NCBI RefSeq assembly: GCF_964204865.1
Contig: NC_135261.1
Span: forward strand, 3,162,001 to 3,226,000
From: Styela clava
Lineage: Eukaryota > Chordata > Ascidiacea > Stolidobranchia > Styelidae
Direction: 5' to 3'
DNA length: 64,000 bases
Part shown: in pieces, positions 40,301-46,300 of the stretch
Position numbering within the stretch: position 1 is the stretch's first letter
How the letters are laid out: each line of letters begins with the position of its first letter
Made by a program: the position numbers and the translations under genes
The notes under the pieces: generated by a model
Seen by the model: the letters and a program-made list of their open reading frames with translations, nothing else
What the model was told of the DNA's origin: nothing
Database searches by the model: none

Positions 40301-43300
40301 TAGAAAACATGGGCTCAGGGATGAATATGTAAATTTTAAAATATCAGGCTTAGATGTTCCTGAAACATTTTTGTTTCTCACAGGCACAGAAGCAGTTTGC
40401 ATTGGTCATTTCAAGTTGATATTTTCACTTCTGAGAGTGGATAATGCTTCCAAGATGCAGCTGGTAGCTTTAGAGGTGAATTTATTAGTTACATTACCCA
40501 AGAGGGGTATCGAATTGGCAATAAATGTTACATAAGCTATCTACAAATTAAATTTATTTTGTCTGTACGAGTAGTTTCATTATCGCGATGATAAATTGTT
40601 ATGTGTCGAGCTATCTGGCGTAAAAAAATAATTTTTTGTTACCATGATGCCAATTTTTCAAATTCACAGTTTTATTATAGTATTTTCCCAATCACTAACA
40701 CAATAAGAACTCTGTATGTAAATGTATTGTTAAGAGGTGCCTGTATTTGGCAGAGTGCAAGATACTAGGCAAGAGGTCGAATTGAAATTAATTTTTTTAT
40801 TAATAATTATTAATAATAATAATTAATTAATTAATAATATTAATAATTAATTAATTTTTTGAACCTCTTCATTTACAGGGTGTCCATAAAGTCCTGAAAA
40901 TTTTTTAAATTGCAAATGGGATCCATCGATACCTTGTATTGTTTTGGTCCTCGCAGATGTATTAAATGAGGTAAAATCACTTAAACAACAAACCTGGTTG
41001 AGATATATTGACAACTGACTTCATAACAAAATTGAAATTGTAAAGGGACTTTATGGACACCTGTATATTAACTTTTCCTATTTAATTATATTCATTGTAT
41101 TCATCAAGGTACTAAGTGGAGTTACCGGCAACAGAGAATGCGTTCAAAACATCGCGGATTCAAAAATTACTTCTTTACTGTTGCTAACACTGGAATCATT
41201 GCCAGCTGGCAGGGGACTCATACTTGTGACTTTACATGCTCTTGCATCCAATACTAAGATTGTTAAAGAAGTTTTAGAACAAGGTAATGTTGCAAAATGT
41301 TTCAATTTTTCAAACTTTTAGGTGACTTCGGGTTAGTGCGAGTTGGTCTGGGGAGTGTTGTATCGTACTTTGGCTTTTTGCTAATATAAAAAATGTGATG
41401 TTGTCATTTAAATTGGTAAAGTTTGACTCCCAGCTAGAGGATTTGAAAAATTATCAATGTCCAACCCTCACTTGAAGAAGTGGATCTTAATTTGCTTGAT
41501 GCCACTTGTCACTTTTGTTTCGAAGAATTTATTTATTAACTTACTGTAACACATAAAAATACAATCTATTTTATATTAGAGATTCGAAAAACACCCAATT
41601 CTAGCTCATAAATTGGGTTAGCAGAATCTACTTGGTTCATCAGTTTGCTGAAGATTGAGAAAAATATACTAAAAGTTATCATCTTGTTTTATAGGTGGAT
41701 TAATCTACTTGCTTGATTTATTCTGCAATTCCACAACTCCTTCTGTCCGTGAACAAACAGCCGATCTGTTTGCAAAGCTGTCTTCTGATAAGTTGACAGG
41801 ACCTAAGGTATTTTTATTTTTTTTTCTATATTTTTTTGTTTAGGTTTATGTATCTATAATTCATACATAGCCAAAGATTGTTTCATAATGTCTTTGTAAT
41901 ATTAATTCCAAGTTACATTTATATCAATCATTATAGGCACAGGTTGGTTTCCAACATATATAAATTAAAATAAAACGCACAATCAAGCTGTCTTAACTGG
42001 ACTGGAAAAATTTTCACAGTTTTGAACTTGTATATGAATATCTAAAATACAGTTTAATGGGGTGGGTTTACTATGAATCAGCTTAAATTATATTAGTATT
42101 TGTTGTGTTTCAAACCCAAACACTCGCTGCCCATTGGTTTAATGCAAGCGCATGCGTATATTACTAAATTCTATATGAAAATAACACTGCTACAAATATG
42201 CAATAGTCCAGTAATGATCGTTACAACTTAGATTAAGTTCGACCATTTTTATATTTGAGACAAACAAGTATTAGCTTAGAAATTTCCATCATAACTGCCC
42301 GCCGCCCTTTTCTAGTTTAATGGCCAAAACATTCTCTTCCCATATGTAAAATTTTTTTCTCAATATTTCTAGATCCGAATTCTTCTGAGCAAATTCTTAC
42401 CCTCCATATTCATGGATGCGATGCGAGACTCACCCGAGGCCGCCGTTCATATGTTTGAAGGAACGCATGAAAACCCTGAACTCATCTGGAATGATGAAGC
42501 CAGAGAAAAAGTCTGCTCTACTGTCAAGAATATGGCTTTAGAGTAAGTTTTTTTTGACTTTTGTTGGGAATAAGTGAAAACATCTAAAGATAAAAAAACA
42601 CTATGCGCAAATATCCAGGTACTAAGCTCGAAATAAAGTAGAACCGATACCAGTACTTTTTCCTCTCAAAATACTCTTACCTTCACTGATCTCCAGAGTC
42701 CAGATTATCGAAATATGGTTGGCGAACTGCCACACAGACACTCAGTGCAAAATTTTTTATTTTGATGATGTCATCACACAAAATTCTCAAAGTAAAGAAC
42801 GAATCCCATAAAGCCTACTGAAATTTTTGAAATAAATGGAAGTGACATCGCCACACTTAACTTCTAAATAAAAACAAATGTCATAGAGCTGAAAAAAAAA
42901 ATAATAGCCTTCTAGTGACAACAGCAATCTTTTACCCCTCAAAATTTCAATTGGTCCAATAATTAATAAAAAAGTTTCTTTATGAATTCAACAAATCGAT
43001 CCACAGTTTTTTTTAATTATGGTTCATGAATATGATGTTATATATTGTGCCGAATGCCAATTCTATGTGAATTAAACTACAGGATGGAGATGATCCTGAT
43101 ATTTTGTCTGTAACCTTAATGATGAATTTACTTTATATTTTAGACACTACAAGAAGCAGACACTAAATCCTGACCTAACATGGAAACTCCCTGATGATTA
43201 TGTTTCTGCATTTGTTAATGAAGCAGTAGGAGAGGTCGTGGTAAGTGAAACAATTAAGATGATTGTCAGTTGAACTTATACTAAACAAACTATCTAGCAT

Positions 43301-46300
43301 AGGATGGTCCGAACCTTAGCACGCGGATCGCAGTCACATTCTGTGCGGCCCACAGAACAGTTTTAGCATACAGATATTTGTATTCATTGGCATATCATTT
43401 TTTAGCTATTCCAACTCGGGCTGGGATCTCAAGATTTAAACCCTTTTCCTAATTCCGATGTCATGATTGATTATTATTGAAGTGAGTAAACTCGCAGTGT
43501 TTTGATCACTTTTGGGTTTTCCCAACTGCGGCCTGCAAGGCTTACTCAAAAATATTTTGCGTCCCTTCAATCTCGCAAACCTTGGACCACTCTGATCTAG
43601 CATCGTTGCTAGAGGTTGTAAATCATTTTGGCTCACACATATTTTTTATTGTGAAAAAATGAGACTGTGATTGGGTGGGTCATAGGTATTTGAACATAAG
43701 TAAGCATAAGTAAGAAATTAGGATTTTTTTTTGCAATTCTTATATTCTTTGGTTAGTATCGTGTAGTTTTTATCATGGGGAATTATCACTGAACTAAGAC
43801 AGTTTCTGGTACTCGATTTCATGTTATTTTAGCAATTAGCGTTGGATTGAAAGAGGAAATTTTTGTTATTGAAATTTTAGTACGTTCTTTTGTTCTGTTC
43901 GTTTCTAGGTGGCAGGAGTGTATCTTCGTTTGTTCATCGCTCAACCAGGATGGGTGTTAAGAAAACCGAGAGAGTTCACAGTAGAAATCATGGAGAAATT
44001 TACAAAGCTGGTTTCAAACCCGGGATATCAGGTAACATATCTCTTCTTATGCCTGATTACAGGGCTTCCCAAACTGGGCGTCCGGCAACAAATTTTTGAG
44101 GCCGTCAAGAGTGCAGCAATTTCACACAAATTCTATATCCGCTGTACTTATTTGAGCTTTTGATTCGAAACACAATTATTAGAACTAGCTCTGAATGGGC
44201 CAGTTACAGATAATAGACTTGCTTACTGGGCCAGAGGCTCAAAACTCGATATGAATTTATGAACAAAAACAGTTTATTGGCAAAAATCTGACGTAACAGC
44301 CGATGTACAATAAATTCTAGTTTACTGAATGGCTCAAGAAGCTTGCACATGTGGGCTGGATGAAAAGTCGTCTTGCATGCTAACAGAGGGACAAATATGT
44401 TAGTGTGTAGCAATTAGTCTGAACAATAGTATATATTTTCCTCGTAACACTTCGGTGGTCCGGCTCCTTAATTTGCCCACGTCTGGTCTTCATAATGTGA
44501 ACATAATTCTTATTTCAGGGTGAAGCTCTTGAAACAGTCACACAAGCCATTTGCTGTCTGTTCACTTCTCAACCAGCACTTGCAGAACAAGTTCCAACAC
44601 TTGGGCATCTTCCAACTGTGTTCAAATACATGGCCAGTAAAAATGATGCCGTTCCGAAAGCTTGCATTGCAGTGATTCATATACTATCAGATAATGAGGT
44701 GTGCAGTATTTCAAACCTTAGCACTTGGTTGTTTTTATGCCTTCCTACATAAAATTAGTTTTTTTTTGTTTATCTCAATAATAATTAAAAGACTTTAATA
44801 TCATTATTGCTGTCGTTTGTTTTTTTATGAAATAAGTATGCTGTAACTGTTTCCAATATAAGCCTGACGAGTTCAAATTTGATAGAAGAGTTAAATTCAC
44901 GTATTACTATATCTATAATGAGATTATTGTATATTATTAAATGTCTCTTATTTTCTTTTTAGTATTATTATTACTTGTCTCACTTCTCCGTTGCCTTCTC
45001 AATAAATCACAATTTTTTTTTATTGAATTGTTATTTTTTTTGTGAACAAATTGGTTTTTACTTCTATTCACTCATTGTTGTATAATTCTGTCTTTAACTC
45101 TATTTGAAGGTCTCGATATTTACTGATTTTTGTGAAGTCAGTCTTTCGTATTTGAAATTTTCTACAGTGCTTAAAATTAACTTATATTTTCTATAAATCC
45201 ATTTTAGAGTTGTGTCCATGCTTATGCCTTGACTGAATGCATACGACCACTCATGCGTGGTATGAAAACCAGACCAGATCAGATCGGAATAGCATGTGAT
45301 GCCATGCATAAAATGTTCACAGTGGACCAGAGCCCTCAACTCATACAACAGGTAGATAAAGTACTTGAATAGATGTGGATGAGGGCTGAAAGGTCAAATG
45401 TTAGCTTGATGGGTATTGTTGGCCATTGTGCAAAGCTAATTACCAAATGGGATGCTGTGGTTTGGCATATAATTTAGTCGTGTCACTAGTTTTACCTTTT
45501 TTTGTGGGCTTTGGCGAACACCTGAACATAATAGCGCAGGCTCATGGGTGTTTTCGAAATAGAAAAAATATCGTGGTGAAATTACTATGTATCACATTGA
45601 TCATTGCAATAAAAAATTGAAAATTCAATAACTAATTCTTAATAAAGTACATTGAACTGCAGGCCATCTTTTTCCTTCTTACTCAAAGTTAATATGTGGC
45701 ATATCGAATAAAGCTTTAACAAGATAGTATCAAAGTGATTAATAGGAATTTAACGTAATGTCTTTCCATGAAAAAGCAAGTATTTTTGCGAGCTTTTATT
45801 AGATCATAGTCTAACTTCTGGTGACAGAACAAGATATATCAACCAGCCAATAAATAATGCATTATATAAGAAATCTCTATAGTTATATCCAGTGATAAGC
45901 TGAAAAAATCGCAAAATTCGCCTAATTCGCAAAAATGTAATATATTCACAACATGATGCGGACGTTTACAGAACAGCAAAGAAATTATATGAAATATGTT
46001 TGTGTAAAATTATAAGAGTATTCATAGCAATTCAATACAAATCTTATTATTAGAAAGGTATAGACTATAGAATGAATTTTCATGGGGTCAAAGATCGGGG
46101 AAACATCTATTACACGTTACTGCTGTACTAATAATTATTTGTGTGATGTGATGTAAAAAGACTCAATATGATGTAACAAAACATAAATTAATAACTAAGT
46201 ATACCAGAGAAACTAGACTTTTTGTACCACAATTTTATTTCAACAACAGGAACGCAAATGTTGTAAAATGTCCAACAACCGGAACGACATTCTGGTGCGT